Part shown: positions 35,761 through 45,385 of the stretch, piece after piece
Numbering within the stretch: the first letter of the stretch is position 1
Layout of the letters: each line of letters begins with the position of its first letter
Source: Hymenobacter sedentarius
GTDB lineage: Bacteria > Bacteroidota > Bacteroidia > Cytophagales > Hymenobacteraceae
Assembly (NCBI RefSeq): GCF_001507645.1
Contig: NZ_CP013909.1
Coordinates: forward strand, 1,798,001-1,862,000
Direction: 5' to 3'
Length of the DNA stretch: 64,000 nucleotides
Notes under the pieces: model-generated
Told to the model about the DNA's origin: nothing
Databases searched by the model: none
What the model saw: the letters and a program-made list of their open reading frames with translations, nothing else
Made by a program: the position numbers and the translations under genes

Positions 35761-36003
35761 ATGAACCCCACCCTGCGCCACCTGCTCCCCTTTTTGGTCC
35801 CGCCCCATCGCGCGATGGTGCTCCGGGGCAAGGAAGCGAATGGGCTGGTCGTGTTTCGGGGGCGGCGGTGCGTGGCCGTGATTCCCCTCACGCGGGCGCA
35901 GGTGGAGTCCTTGCAGGCGATTCCCCGGGACCCTTATGACTGTTGCGCCGTCGACGATGTGTACCGGGTCTTGCAGTTCGAGGAGCTCCGCTCCCGCAGT
36001 TAA
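35761..36003 (+). CDS. Small hypothetical protein
   Basis: 80 residues from ATG 35761: MNPTLRHLLPFLVPPHRAMV, then VVFRGRRCVAVIPLTRAQV and a C-terminal DVYRVLQFEELRSRS. It appears globular and without a signal peptide. No family recognised; being ~170 bp past a MITE-like element, it may be island-specific. Confidence 0.45.
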   Translation: MNPTLRHLLPFLVPPHRAMVLRGKEANGLVVFRGRRCVAVIPLTRAQVESLQAIPRDPYDCCAVDDVYRVLQFEELRSRS

Positions 36004-36025
36004 AGCGCTCCCGAAGCGCCGCGCA

Positions 36026-36346
36026 TCAGGCCGGATCCGGGCCCGGTGAAGGCGCGTCAACGCCGGCGTCGTCGGCCCAGAGGCTCAATTCCTGTGGCGT
36101 CAGGTGGGCGCGCATGTACGCGGGCATGGAGTGGCCCCGCTTTTCCAGCAGAAAGCGCCGGAAGGCCGGCAGCTGCTGGCTTTGCGCGAGCCCCACCCGC
36201 ACCAGGGACACCTTGTCGGCGGGGGAACGCGCGTCGAACCAGCAGGCGAACTCGCGCGCCGTGACCCGGAGGGCGTCGAGTTGCCGATAATACGCCAGCA
36301 CGGTGGCGGCGACTTTTTCCGCCGGAGTTACGCCTTCTGGGACCAT
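36026..36346 (-). CDS. Hypothetical protein
   Basis: 106 residues from ATG 36346: MVPEGVTPAEKVAATVLAY, CWFDARSPADKVSLVRVGLA, YMRAHLTPQELSLWADD. Mostly helical, soluble. It ends 22 bp from the convergent small gene. No homologous family recognised. A longer frame from 36526 exists but its extra residues look random. Confidence 0.5.
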   Translation of the reverse strand: MVPEGVTPAEKVAATVLAYYRQLDALRVTAREFACWFDARSPADKVSLVRVGLAQSQQLPAFRRFLLEKRGHSMPAYMRAHLTPQELSLWADDAGVDAPSPGPDPA

Positions 36347-36750
36347 GGAGGCAATACGGCCGCCGCGCCGGAAAGATAACGCGGAGGTTTGCCACCCGTG
36401 CCTTGGCAGGGGCATGCGTGAAAAGAATGGTTTTGCTGCATCGTGGGGCCCGTATAGGTGCCACCAGCCTGTGCAAATGACTGGAGCGGAAGCAGGAGCA
36501 GGAGTAAGGAAAATTTCAAATTGCAAGCAGCATTGGTGGTGTAAAAAACAGCGTTTTAGTTGTCAGGTAAAAATAATCGGCAGCCAGCTGGCTGCAGGCG
36601 TTTGCTTCGTTTAGCGAAACGGTGATTCAAGCAAAGGAGGGTATTTTTAGCGGTCGTTATCTTTCCTCCATGATACTCCATACCCGGGCCATACTGAATT
36701 GAGGCCGGGCGTGCTGGTAAACGAACCTCTACTCACAGTCCCCCTCGCTC
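36347..36750. other. Intergenic region with no supported gene
   Basis: About 400 bp between a minus-strand hypothetical gene and the GNAT gene. Short open frames here have no recognisable content. It must hold two divergent promoters; no perfect -7 box was found. Confidence 0.4.
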
Positions 36751-37215
36751 ATGAACCTGCTGCAAACGACCACACTTACCCTGGCCCAGCAGGAGCAAGT
36801 ACGGCAGCTGTGGAACCAGGAATACCCCTGCCAATTGTCTTTCGCAGAGTCGAATGACTTCGAAGACTGGCTGGCGAAGCTAACCAACGCCCGCCACTTG
36901 TTGCTCGTGCGGGAAACGGGGGGCGTTCGGGGGTGGTTGACCGTGTTCCAACGCGAAAAAGCGCCGTGGTTTGTGCTCCTCGTCGATTCAGCGGTGCATG
37001 GCCGGGGACACGGCACGATTTTGCTGGACCGGGCCAAAGCCCAGGAAACCGAATTAAACGGTTGGGTGGTACCCCACGAGGACTACCGAAAACCGAACGG
37101 GGACGTGTACCGCTCGCCCGTGGCGTTCTACGAGAAAAATGGGTTCGCTATCCTTCACGACCAGCCGCTGGGTTCCGCTCACCTGTCGGCCATTCGAATC
37201 CATTGGGTCAGATAA
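36751..37215 (+). CDS. GNAT family N-acetyltransferase
   Basis: 154 residues. Contains a shortened acetyl-CoA loop, VDSAVHGRGHGTILLDRAK, and YRSPVAFYEKNGFAIL near the C-terminus, both typical of GNAT enzymes. Substrate unknown. Unrelated in detail to the GNAT at 20 kb. Confidence 0.75.
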   Translation: MNLLQTTTLTLAQQEQVRQLWNQEYPCQLSFAESNDFEDWLAKLTNARHLLLVRETGGVRGWLTVFQREKAPWFVLLVDSAVHGRGHGTILLDRAKAQETELNGWVVPHEDYRKPNGDVYRSPVAFYEKNGFAILHDQPLGSAHLSAIRIHWVR

Positions 37216-37417
37216 CCTGGCAATTAGTTCGCGAACTGATGCTGGCCGTCACCGAATATACTGGGCTATGATTGCCAGGAACTAGTGGGCTGATTGTCGA
37301 ATAAAAACTTCGTGCCTTTTACCACATCACGATGGAAAGCACGTCTAAGAAAACGGTCAAAGTAGCGAGAGACGAGGGTTCAGATAAAATGCGCTACCTT
37401 TTCCCCTCTACTTCCCC

Positions 37418-38143
37418 ATGCGGTTTTTAATACTGGTTTCGCTGTTCTGTTCACTGCAGGTGTTTCCGCTCCCGGCGCAACACCTCGCCACCCCCACGCC
37501 CCTGGCGGAGAAACCGGCGGCCTCCCCGGCCGAAAAGCCGCCGCTGGCGCCGCGCTACCGGTACTACGTGGGCACGGAATGGGCGGCGCAGGGCTTTAAG
37601 GTGACGTCCTTCACCTACCCCATCCAGGAGGTCGTTATCAAGCCCGTCAGCGGGTACGTAGGGTACCAAATAAATCCGCATCTCACGCTGCAAGTTGGCT
37701 TTTCGCAAACCAATCCGCCGACCGAAGACAACCTGGTGGTCACCCACACCCCAGCCCGCGAAACGGTAGTGGCCACCACCTACCTCGATACCTACGACGG
37801 GGCCGTGTCCGGGCTGCTGCGCTACGACCCCGCCCGACGCCCCGCCCACCGGGTCTTTCTAAACCTGCTGCTCGGCCCCACGCTGCTGTTTCACTATTAC
37901 CAAGCGGACAACAAGGTCACGGTGGACGGGCGCGTGACCTACGAAACCTACGACTATGCCAAGGCGCGGAACTGGTATCTCACCGGCGGCCTGGCGCCGG
38001 GCTACCGCCTCACGCCCCAGCTCGACGTGCTGGTGCAAACCACCGCCAACCGCAATCTCACGGCCCCGGCCAGCGCACAAACGGCCCGGGATGCGCAGTA
38101 CGGGTTCGCCGCGGGCCTGCGCTACGGCTTTGACCTGGGATAG
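37418..38143 (+). CDS. Predicted outer membrane beta-barrel protein
   Basis: 241 residues, signal peptide (LILVSLFCSLQVFPLPAQ), a short Pro/Ala-rich stretch and then repeated amphipathic strands (YVGYQINPHLTLQVGFSQTN, WYLTGGLAPGYRLTPQLDV) ending in AAGLRYGFDLG, a typical barrel terminus. No specific family. Likely inserted in the outer membrane. Confidence 0.6.
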   Translation: MRFLILVSLFCSLQVFPLPAQHLATPTPLAEKPAASPAEKPPLAPRYRYYVGTEWAAQGFKVTSFTYPIQEVVIKPVSGYVGYQINPHLTLQVGFSQTNPPTEDNLVVTHTPARETVVATTYLDTYDGAVSGLLRYDPARRPAHRVFLNLLLGPTLLFHYYQADNKVTVDGRVTYETYDYAKARNWYLTGGLAPGYRLTPQLDVLVQTTANRNLTAPASAQTARDAQYGFAAGLRYGFDLG

Positions 38144-38360
38144 CCACACAAGCCCTGAGGCGGCCGACGTAGCGCCCCGCTTAATAAACTAGTCGCGTTC
38201 GTTCAAGAAATCGGTAGCAGAGGCAAACGCGCTTCATCAGTTCAAAGGAGCGTTATCGGAGCGGAGAGCCTATTGGGCAATTGGGTGGTCACAGAGTTTG
38301 CAGAGTTAGGGTATAAAGCGTCTACTTTTACCCATCTGTTTAGCCCTCTTCGTTTTATAC

Positions 38361-40007
38361 ATGCTACTTTCTCGCTCCTGTGGTTGGCTTCTGGCCGGCC
38401 TACTTTCGCTGCCTGCCCTGGCCCAAACCGCGCCGCCCGTGACTGCCCCGTTGCCACCCGCCAAGCTCGAAGCGCTGAAGCAGGAGCTCATCGGGGAAAT
38501 TGACCAACAGCAGAAGGCCACCCAGCAGATGGTGGACATGGTGTTTAGCTTCGGGGAACTGGGCTTTCAGGAAACGGAAACCTCGCACTACCTGACGGGC
38601 ATCCTGAAGAAAAACGGCTTCGTCATCCAGTCCGGCATTGCCGGCGTGCCGACGGCCTGGACGGCCACCTGGGGGTCGGGCAAGCCGGTCATTGCCATCG
38701 GCAGCGACATCGACTGCATTCCCAAGGCCTCCCAAAAGCCAGGCGTGGCCTACCACGACCCCATCATCGAGGGCGCGCCGGGCCACGGCGAGGGCCACAA
38801 CTCAGGCGTGCCGCTCAACATCACGGCGGTGCTGGCGCTCAAGAAAATCATGGAGCGCGAGAAGCTGCCCGGCACGCTCATGCTCTGGCCTGGCGCCGCC
38901 GAGGAACTCATCGGCGCCAAAGCGTACTTCGTGCGCGACGGGTACTTTAAAAACGTCGATGCCTGCATCTTTACTCACGTGGGCGACAACTTGAAAGTGT
39001 CGTGGGGCGACAACGGCTACACCGGAAATATTTCCGTCAAGTTCAATTTTGAGGGGCAGGCGGCGCACGCGGGGGCAACCCCCTGGCGCGGCCGCAGCGC
39101 CCTGGACGCCGTGGAGCTGATGGACGTGGGCTGGAACTTCCACCGCGAGCACATGGACCTGAGTCAACGCTCGCACTACGTCATCACCGATGGCGGCGAC
39201 CAGCCCAACGTGGTGCCCTCGAAGGCGGCCGTGTGGTACTTCCTACGCGAGCGCACTTACCCCAAAATCATGGAAATGTACGCCGACGCCCAGAAGATGG
39301 CCGAGGGCGCCACGCTGATGACAAAGACCAGCGTAACCCACGAGGTGCTGGGCAGCGCCTGGCCCATCCACCTGAATAAGGCTATTGCTGAGGCCATGTA
39401 CCAGAACATCCGGCGCGTGGGCCTGCCCCAGTGGAGCGCGGCCGACCAAACGCTGGCCCGCGCCGCGCAGGCCGAAACGAAGGCCCCCAAAACGGACAGC
39501 CGCAACCGCCCCATCGACGGCCTAGCCATTCGCCTCGACACGCTCATGGGACCCGCGACCTCCTCCTACGGGGGCTCGGATGACATTGGCGACATTTCCT
39601 GGAGCGTGCCCACGGTGGTGCTGCACTACCCCGCCAACATTCCCGGCCTGCCCGGCCACCACTGGGCTAACGCCATTGCCATGGCCACGCCCATTGCCCA
39701 CAAAGGGGTGACGGCGGGCGCCAAAGCCGAGGCCCTGACCCTGCTCGACCTGCTGGTGAAACCCGAGCTCCTCAAAGCGGCCTGGGCGTACTTCAACGAC
39801 GTGCAAACCAAGGACACCAAGTACACGCCGCTGATTTCGGCCACGGACAAGCCGGCCATCACCCTCAACCAGAGCATCATGGCCCAGTACCGACCACAGA
39901 TGATGAAGTTCTACTACAACCCGGCCAAGTACAAAACCTACTTGGAGCAGTTGGGCATTGCCTACCCCACAGTGCGGCCGACAGCCCCGAAAGCGAGCGC
40001 CCAATAA
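38361..40007 (+). CDS. Secreted M20 amidohydrolase, AbgB-like (p-aminobenzoyl-glutamate hydrolase B type)
   Basis: 548 residues with a signal peptide ending LPALAQT. M20-type order is kept: FSFGELGFQETETS, AIGSDIDCIPKASQ, GHGEGHNSGVPLNI, the catalytic Glu in AEELIGAKAYF, then the dimerisation domain with GQAAHAGATPW. The long C-terminal part (PGHHWANAIAMATPIAHKG) is typical of AbgB. AbgB works with AbgA on folate breakdown products; no abgA is present here, so the real substrate may differ. Distinct from the M20 gene at 4.5 kb. Confidence 0.88.
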   Translation: MLLSRSCGWLLAGLLSLPALAQTAPPVTAPLPPAKLEALKQELIGEIDQQQKATQQMVDMVFSFGELGFQETETSHYLTGILKKNGFVIQSGIAGVPTAWTATWGSGKPVIAIGSDIDCIPKASQKPGVAYHDPIIEGAPGHGEGHNSGVPLNITAVLALKKIMEREKLPGTLMLWPGAAEELIGAKAYFVRDGYFKNVDACIFTHVGDNLKVSWGDNGYTGNISVKFNFEGQAAHAGATPWRGRSALDAVELMDVGWNFHREHMDLSQRSHYVITDGGDQPNVVPSKAAVWYFLRERTYPKIMEMYADAQKMAEGATLMTKTSVTHEVLGSAWPIHLNKAIAEAMYQNIRRVGLPQWSAADQTLARAAQAETKAPKTDSRNRPIDGLAIRLDTLMGPATSSYGGSDDIGDISWSVPTVVLHYPANIPGLPGHHWANAIAMATPIAHKGVTAGAKAEALTLLDLLVKPELLKAAWAYFNDVQTKDTKYTPLISATDKPAITLNQSIMAQYRPQMMKFYYNPAKYKTYLEQLGIAYPTVRPTAPKASAQ

Positions 40008-40060
40008 CGACGCTCCGCAGAGGCCTGTTTTTAGAAGCAAGAAACGTTTAGCAAAACGGT

Positions 40061-40209
40061 CGTGGCTGTTGCAGAACTCAGTGGGCGCTTATAAGCGAGG
40101 TTTCAATGCGCCAAACCGAGCCCGAAACACGAATAAATGGACGTGTAACACGCCTGGAATAGGGGCGAGTCCATTTTTGCGTTTCTCACCGAGTTCTGCA
40201 ACAGCCACG
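40061..40209. mobile_element. MITE-like element, copy 2
   Basis: 149 bp with perfect 19-bp terminal inverted repeats: CGTGGCTGTTGCAGAACTC at 40061-40079 and its complement at 40191-40209. Non-coding. Interior differs from copy 1 except short blocks such as CACGCCTGGAA. Confidence 0.75.
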
Positions 40210-40231
40210 GTCTAACGCTTAAACGGGGGCA

Positions 40232-40462
40232 TTAACAGCAGCCGCAAGCCCCTTTGCCCTGCTGCTGGATCGGCGGGCACGGTACCGAGCCGTAGGAACA
40301 GTACACGCAGCAGTCGCCGGCCAGGGGCTTGAGCAAGGTGTGGCAGCTGGTGCACTCGTAGAACCACTGGCAAGCGTCGGTGGGCATCTGCTCGGCTTGC
40401 GCATGCTGGCAGACGGGGCAGGTGAGCACAGAGGTAAGGGTGACGGGTTGGGTCGGCGTCAT
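40232..40462 (-). CDS. Small cysteine-rich protein of mercury-resistance clusters (GDCCVYCSYG motif)
   Basis: 76 residues: LTCPVCQHAQAEQMPTD, YECTSCHTLL, then GDCCVYCSYGSVPCPP and a CGCC tail, ten or so cysteines in all. This small protein recurs next to merTP in Bacteroidota and may bind metal or act as a chaperone; its role is not established. It starts 10 bp after the merTP stop, so it is the last gene of the mer operon. Confidence 0.8.
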   Translation of the reverse strand: MTPTQPVTLTSVLTCPVCQHAQAEQMPTDACQWFYECTSCHTLLKPLAGDCCVYCSYGSVPCPPIQQQGKGACGCC

Positions 40463-40472
40463 GGGGCGGTGG

Positions 40473-41089
40473 TTAGCGGGTTGGGTTCTGGACGTGGTAG
40501 CCGGTGCTGTTGATGGCGCTTTCGACTTGGGCGGCCTGGGCTTGGGCGCTGTTGTAGCAGACCTGGGCGGTGGCTTGGTCGTAGGAAACGACCACGAATT
40601 GCACGCCGGGTACTTGCTGCACGGCCTGCTCGACGTGGTGGGCACAGGCCTCGCAGGTCATGCCCTGGATGCGGTAGGTGCGGGTTTGCCAGATGGGGGC
40701 GGCACCGGTAGCAGTGGCCACGGGGGCACTGGACCTGGCGGTGGGGTAAAGCTTGGCGCCGTAATAGGGAAAAGCCAGCTGCAAGGCGGCGAGTACGGTA
40801 ACGGAGGCCAGGAAGCCAGTGGATTGCATGATGGGGCGTTTGGCAGGCACGGCGCAGCAGTCGGCGGCCGGCGCGGGGCGCAGGTGGCGGTACCAGGCGA
40901 AGCCGAGTACGGCCACGGTCAGGGCCACCAGGTAGAGGCGGTAAGGTTCGAGCCAGGCGAAGGAGCTGGCGGCGCCCCCAAGCCCGCCCACCACGGCCAG
41001 CAGCGGGGTGATGCAGCAGAGCGAGGCGGCCAGCGCAGCCAGCAGGCCGGCGCCGAACAAGGATTTGGAGGGCTGGGCGGGGGCGTTGT

Positions 41090-41093
<4 letters not shown>
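40473..41093 (-). CDS. merTP: Mercuric transport protein MerTP (MerT-MerP fusion)
   Basis: 206 residues. N-terminal MerT-like membrane part with the first-helix Cys pair in ASLCCITPLLAVVGG and a second pair in AADCCAVP; C-terminal HMA domain with GMTCEACAHHVEQAV. Imports Hg(II), or a related thiophilic metal, into the cytoplasm. The start is GTG 41093, overlapping the upstream regulator's TGA in GTGA, a coupling signal. An apparent longer frame through a Pro-Ala repeat is read-through of a hexanucleotide tract. No merA is visible here. Confidence 0.85.
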
Positions 41094-41419
<326 letters not shown>

Positions 41420-41479
41420 AACAAGGGGGCCCTGGAAAGCGGCCCGCTTGTTGGAGAGGGGGACAGCAAGTGCCGCGGG

Positions 41480-42073
41480 CTAGCGGCGGGCCAGCTTTTC
41501 CAGGGCCCGCTGGAACTCGGGGGTGTCGTACTCGGCCATGCCGTCGTGACGGGCGGCCACCTGGCCGTCGGGGCCAAGGATGACGGGGGAGGGAATGGAG
41601 TTGAAATCGAAGGGCGCGGGCAGCTCGCCGGCGCGCAGGTACACGGGGAAGGTGTAGCCCTGGCTCTGCACGAATTTCCGGGCCTTGGCCGCATCGTCGT
41701 CGAGCGTGAGCATCACGAACGCCACTTTTGCAGGCTCCATCTTTTAATACAGGGCTTCGATGCCCGGCATTTCGGCGCGGCAGGGCAGGCACCAACTAGC
41801 CCATAAATTCACGAAGACGACTTTGCCTTTCAGTTCGCTCAGGTTTACGGACTTCCCCTCGAGGGTAACCATCGGCAGGTTATGCGGGTAGGCAGCGCTG
41901 CGGGTAAGCACCACGGGCAGCGCGGCTGGGGCAGCGGGAACATCTGGTTTCCACAGGCCGGTGGCCAGCAGGCCGCGCTGCAGGCCGCCGAGTACCGGGG
42001 TGCGGAGGTCGGTGAGCATGACCACGGCCAAAAGGGCTAAAGGAAGCCACGGCAATAGGTTTTGACGGTTCAT
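41480..42073 (-). pseudogene. TlpA-like thioredoxin, broken by one in-frame stop
   Basis: A single frame from ATG 42073 to 41480. Part one: an N-terminal membrane anchor (LLPWLPLALLAVVMLTDL), then VNLSELKGKVVFVNLWASWCLPCRAEMPGIEALY, where WCLPC is the redox site. A TAA at 41744-41746 follows, then the frame resumes with KMEPAKVAFVMLTLDDD and SIPSPVILGPDGQVAARHDG, the normal second half. Family members have Lys after ALY, so AAA to TAA is the likely change. Without readthrough, the product lacks the cis-Pro half and cannot fold as thioredoxin. Confidence 0.85.
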
Positions 42074-42192
42074 AAGTGGGGAACAGAAGGAGGGCTGAGG
42101 CCAAAGCACGGCCCTTGGAACCGTTGGCTGAGAAAGCAGACCCAAGAAAAAAGAAACTTATGGGAACAAATGCAGGGGCCACACTTGTATGA

Positions 42193-42220
42193 ATGAACAA
42201 ATGTTCATAAGTTTGTACGA
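42193..42220 (+). promoter_or_regulatory. ArsR operator overlapping -7 box (site 1)
   Basis: Palindrome ATGAACA-AATG-TTCATAA followed by GTTTG and TACGA. It includes the -7 box TAAGTTTG at 42208-42215. The same layout recurs at 42576-42603, so the downstream ArsR protein probably represses itself here. Confidence 0.7.
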
Positions 42221-42547
42221 GTGATGACTGCTGCTACTTCCTTCGGCCCCGTTGACATGAATCTCACGAGTGAGAAGATGGAGAAGGTGGCCTTCATTCT
42301 CAAAACCACGGCCCACCCCACGCGCATTGCCATCGTGCAGCTGCTGGCGGCCAACGACAGCCTGTCGGTGTCGGACATCAGCGAGAAGCTGAACGTGGAG
42401 CAAAGCCTGCTCTCGCACCACCTCTCGGGCATGAAGCTCAAGGGAATTCTCAGCTCCTACCGCGACGGCAAAAACATTTTTTACTCGCTGAAGATGCGCG
42501 AGGTCATCGACGTGATTCAGTGCCTGGCCGCGTGCACGTTCCTGTAA
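42221..42547 (+). CDS. ArsR-family transcriptional regulator of sulfur/persulfide genes
   Basis: 108 residues from GTG 42221 (ATG at 42224; an alternative ATG 42257 gives MNLTSEKMEKVAF, the more conserved N-terminus). Winged helix: HPTRIAIVQLLAANDSLSVS, LNVEQSLLSHHLSGMKLKG, KNIFYSLKM. A single Cys near the C-terminus (CLAACTFL, two Cys) and one earlier none, so a CLAAC pair may sense sulfane sulfur; this is inference. The gene lies before a sulfite exporter and persulfide dioxygenase and between two matching operators. Confidence 0.82.
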   Translation: MMTAATSFGPVDMNLTSEKMEKVAFILKTTAHPTRIAIVQLLAANDSLSVSDISEKLNVEQSLLSHHLSGMKLKGILSSYRDGKNIFYSLKMREVIDVIQCLAACTFL

Positions 42548-42575
42548 GCGGCGCGGCTTTTTTTTGCCGCAATAC

Positions 42576-42603
42576 ATGAACACCCATTCATAATTTCATA
42601 CGA
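42576..42603 (+). promoter_or_regulatory. ArsR operator upstream of sulfur operon (site 2)
   Basis: ATGAACA-CCCA-TTCATAA, then TTTCA and TACGA: the same half-sites and spacing as site 1. It ends 14 bp before the exporter gene, and TAATTTCA within it is a weak -7 box. Confidence 0.65.
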
Positions 42604-42617
42604 CACCTTCGTTTCTC

Positions 42618-43436
42618 ATGCTGCACTACTTCGGCTACTTCGCGGCCATCTTCATCGGCCTTTCGCTCGGCATCATGGGCGGGGGCGGCTCCATCCTCAC
42701 GGTGCCCGTGCTGGTGTACCTGATGGGCGTGAGCCCGGTGCTGAGCACGGCGTATTCGTTGTTTGTGGTGGGCAGCACGTCGGTGGTGGGCGCCTCGGGC
42801 TACTTCCGCAAGGGGCTGGTGTCGCTGAAAACGGCCGTGGTCTTTCTGATTCCTTCGCTGCTGGCCGTGTTTGTGGTGCGCAAGGTGCTGATGCCGGCCA
42901 TTCCGCACGTGCTGTTCACGATGGGTAGCATTGTCTTCACCAAAGACTTGCTGGTGCTGGTGGCCTTTGCCGTGCTCATGGTGGCGGCGGCCACGTCCAT
43001 GATTCGCAGCAAGCAGGCCGAAGAGGTGCTCGACGAGGAGCTGCACTTCCCGCACGCCTTCAACTACCCGCTTATTCTCACCATTGGGCTGGTGGTGGGT
43101 ACGCTCACGGGCTTTGTGGGCGCGGGCGGCGGCTTTCTCATCATCCCGGCGCTGGTGCTGGGTGCGCGCCTGCCCATGAAGCTGGCCGTGGGCACCTCGC
43201 TGGCCATCATTGCCCTGAATTCGCTCATCGGCTTCACCGGCGACCTAAGCGCCGGCACGCCCATCGCCTGGACCTTCCTGCTTGGCTTTTTGGCCTTTGC
43301 CCTGGGCGGCATCGTGCTCGGCACTTACCTGGCCCGATTCATCCCGGGGGCCAAGCTCAAGCCGGCTTTTGGCTGGTTCACGCTGGCCATGGGCACGTTT
43401 ATTCTGACCAAAGAGCTGCTGTTTCACCACGCTTAA
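42618..43436 (+). CDS. Sulfite exporter TauE/SafE family protein
   Basis: 272 residues, about eight membrane helices. The two TauE repeats begin [20 protein letters not shown] and [19 protein letters not shown], and [19 protein letters not shown] is characteristic. Exports sulfite, thiosulfate or related anions. It is the first gene after operator site 2, followed by the persulfide dioxygenase 59 bp on, which fits removal of the sulfite that enzyme releases. Confidence 0.92.
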   Translation: MLHYFGYFAAIFIGLSLGIMGGGGSILTVPVLVYLMGVSPVLSTAYSLFVVGSTSVVGASGYFRKGLVSLKTAVVFLIPSLLAVFVVRKVLMPAIPHVLFTMGSIVFTKDLLVLVAFAVLMVAAATSMIRSKQAEEVLDEELHFPHAFNYPLILTIGLVVGTLTGFVGAGGGFLIIPALVLGARLPMKLAVGTSLAIIALNSLIGFTGDLSAGTPIAWTFLLGFLAFALGGIVLGTYLARFIPGAKLKPAFGWFTLAMGTFILTKELLFHHA

Positions 43437-43495
43437 TCCCCTGTTTCCCCGCTTTTCCGCTCCCGTTTCTTTCTCCCGTTTTTTCGTCGCCAATC

Positions 43496-44851
43496 ATGAA
43501 AATCGAACAGTTTGAAGACAAGGGCCTGGCCCACTTCTCCTACGCCATTCTGAGCGAGTGCGCCCGCGAAATTGTCCTCATCGACCCGGCCCGCAACCCG
43601 CAGCAATACTACGATTACGCGAAGGCCAACGAGGCCAACATCGTGGCCGTCATCGAAACCCACCCCCACGCCGACTTTGTCTCGTCGCACCTGGAAATTG
43701 CGCAAGCCACCGGGGCCGTTATCCGCGTGAGCAAGCTGCTCGCGGCTGATTACGCTCACGAGGCCTTTGATGAGGGCGACGCCTTCACCGTGGGCAAGCT
43801 CACCTTCCGCGCCCTGAACACGCCCGGCCACTCGCCCGATTCGCTCAGCATCGTGCTGAGCCGCGAGGGTAAGGACGTGGCCGTATTCACTGGCGACACG
43901 CTCTTCATCGGCGACGTGGGCCGGCCCGACCTGCGCGAAAACGCCGGCAACCTGACCGCCAAGCGCGAGGAGCTGGCCCAGCAGATGTACCACTCGTTGC
44001 GCGAGAAACTCATGCCGCTGGCGGCTGACGTGCTGGTGTACCCGGCCCACGGCGCGGGCTCGCTCTGCGGCAAGGCCTTGAGCGGGGCCAACAGCAGCAC
44101 CATTGGGGCCGAGAAAATCGGCAACCCCATGCTGCGCGCCATGAGCGAAGAAGATTTTGTGAAAGAGTTGCTGGCCGACCAACCGTTCATCCCCAAATAC
44201 TTCGGCTACGACGTGGCCCTGAACAAAGCCGGCGCACCGGCCTTTGCGCCCAGCGTGCAGCAGGTGCCGCGCTTGGCCTCCGGCGCGGCGCTGGAAGCCG
44301 GGGCCGTGGTCATCGACACCCGCCCCGCAGCCGAATTCAAGAAAGGCCACGTGAACGGCGCTATCAACATCCAGCAGGGCGGCAAGTTCGAAACCTGGCT
44401 GGGCTCCATCGTGGGGCCGGAGGAGTCGTTCTACCTCATCGCGGCCGACGAAGCGACGCGGGAGGACCTTATTCAGAAAACGGCCAAAATCGGCTACGAG
44501 CCGCTGATTAAAGGCGCGCTGGTGGGTACCCCGGCCACCAAGGCCACCCTGCCGGTACTCGACGTGCCGACCTTCCGGGAGCACCCGGAGCACTACACCA
44601 TCGTGGACATCCGCAACCCCGTGGAGTACCGCGACGAGCCCATTTTTGATGGGTCTATCAACATTCCGCTGCCCGAGCTGCGCGAGCGGGCCAGCGAGAT
44701 TCCGACCGACAAGCCGGTGGTGGTGCATTGCGCCGGCGGCTACCGCTCGGCGGCCGGCAGCAGCATCGTGGCCAACGCCCTGCCCGGCACCGAAGTACTG
44801 GATTTGAGCGAGGCCGTGAAGTCCTTCCAAACGGCGACGGCGGCCCACTAA
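43496..44851 (+). CDS. Persulfide dioxygenase-like MBL-fold protein with two rhodanese domains
   Basis: 451 residues. MBL domain (1-~245): metal motif THPHADFVSSH, NTPGHSPDSLSIVL, FTGDTLFIGDVGRPDL and YPAHGAGSLCGKAL, the ETHE1-type pattern. The first rhodanese domain (~265-350) has VIDTRPAAEFKKGHVNGA but no active Cys; the second (~365-450) carries VVHCAGGYRSA with the Cys. It oxidises glutathione or protein persulfide to sulfite. The fusion of dioxygenase and sulfurtransferase is a known bacterial layout. Confidence 0.92.
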   Translation: MKIEQFEDKGLAHFSYAILSECAREIVLIDPARNPQQYYDYAKANEANIVAVIETHPHADFVSSHLEIAQATGAVIRVSKLLAADYAHEAFDEGDAFTVGKLTFRALNTPGHSPDSLSIVLSREGKDVAVFTGDTLFIGDVGRPDLRENAGNLTAKREELAQQMYHSLREKLMPLAADVLVYPAHGAGSLCGKALSGANSSTIGAEKIGNPMLRAMSEEDFVKELLADQPFIPKYFGYDVALNKAGAPAFAPSVQQVPRLASGAALEAGAVVIDTRPAAEFKKGHVNGAINIQQGGKFETWLGSIVGPEESFYLIAADEATREDLIQKTAKIGYEPLIKGALVGTPATKATLPVLDVPTFREHPEHYTIVDIRNPVEYRDEPIFDGSINIPLPELRERASEIPTDKPVVVHCAGGYRSAAGSSIVANALPGTEVLDLSEAVKSFQTATAAH

Positions 44852-44863
44852 GCTTCAACGCCC

Positions 44864-44967
44864 GTCATGCTGAGCGTAGCGCAGCGCAGTCGAAGCATCT
44901 CTACTGTGGTACTAACTCAATCGTGAGACCAAAGCGGTAGAGATGCTTCGGCTACGCTCAGCATGAC
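44864..44967. repeat. GTCATGCTGA-type inverted repeat (second locus)
   Basis: GTCATGCTGAGCGTAGC (44864-44880) and CGAAGCATCTCTAC (44891-44904) are mirrored by GTAGAGATGCTTCG (44937-44950) and the complement at 44951-44967. The same repeat family occurs at 26.7 kb, including the ACTAACTCAATCG loop. It separates the dioxygenase gene from the rhodanese gene inside the sulfur cluster and may attenuate transcription. Confidence 0.85.
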
Positions 44968-45013
44968 GTTCTGTTTTTTTTTCTTACTTCCCTCCCAATC
45001 AAATTCCTTCGCC

Positions 45014-45355
45014 ATGTTCGGTTTCAATAAATCTTCTGCCCCCGCCTTTCAAAACCTGACGCCCGCGCAGTTTGCCGAGGGCCTGCGCCAGCCCGGCGCG
45101 GTGCTCGTGGACGTGCGCCGGCCCGACGAGTTTGCCGCGGGCCACCTGCCCGGCGCGGTCAACATCGAAGTCACGGCGCCCGACTTTGGCCAGCGTGTCG
45201 CCGATTTGGATAAAACCAAGCCCACCTACGTGTACTGCCGCAGCGGCGCGCGCTCGGCCAACGCCGCCGGCCAGCTCACCACCGCCGGTTTCGCGCAGGT
45301 CAGCAACCTGCTCGGCGGCGTGATGGACTGGCCAGGGCAACTGACGACCAAATAA
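45014..45355 (+). CDS. Single-domain rhodanese sulfurtransferase
   Basis: 113 residues from ATG 45014. [20 protein letters not shown], then [14 protein letters not shown] with the active-site Cys and C-terminal LGGVMDWPG. Transfers sulfane sulfur from thiosulfate or persulfide. No signal peptide once the correct start is used, so cytoplasmic. 30 bp before the YeeE/YedE gene. Confidence 0.92.
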   Translation: MFGFNKSSAPAFQNLTPAQFAEGLRQPGAVLVDVRRPDEFAAGHLPGAVNIEVTAPDFGQRVADLDKTKPTYVYCRSGARSANAAGQLTTAGFAQVSNLLGGVMDWPGQLTTK

Positions 45356-45385
45356 TTAACCTCCTTCATTTCGACTTCTGTTTTC

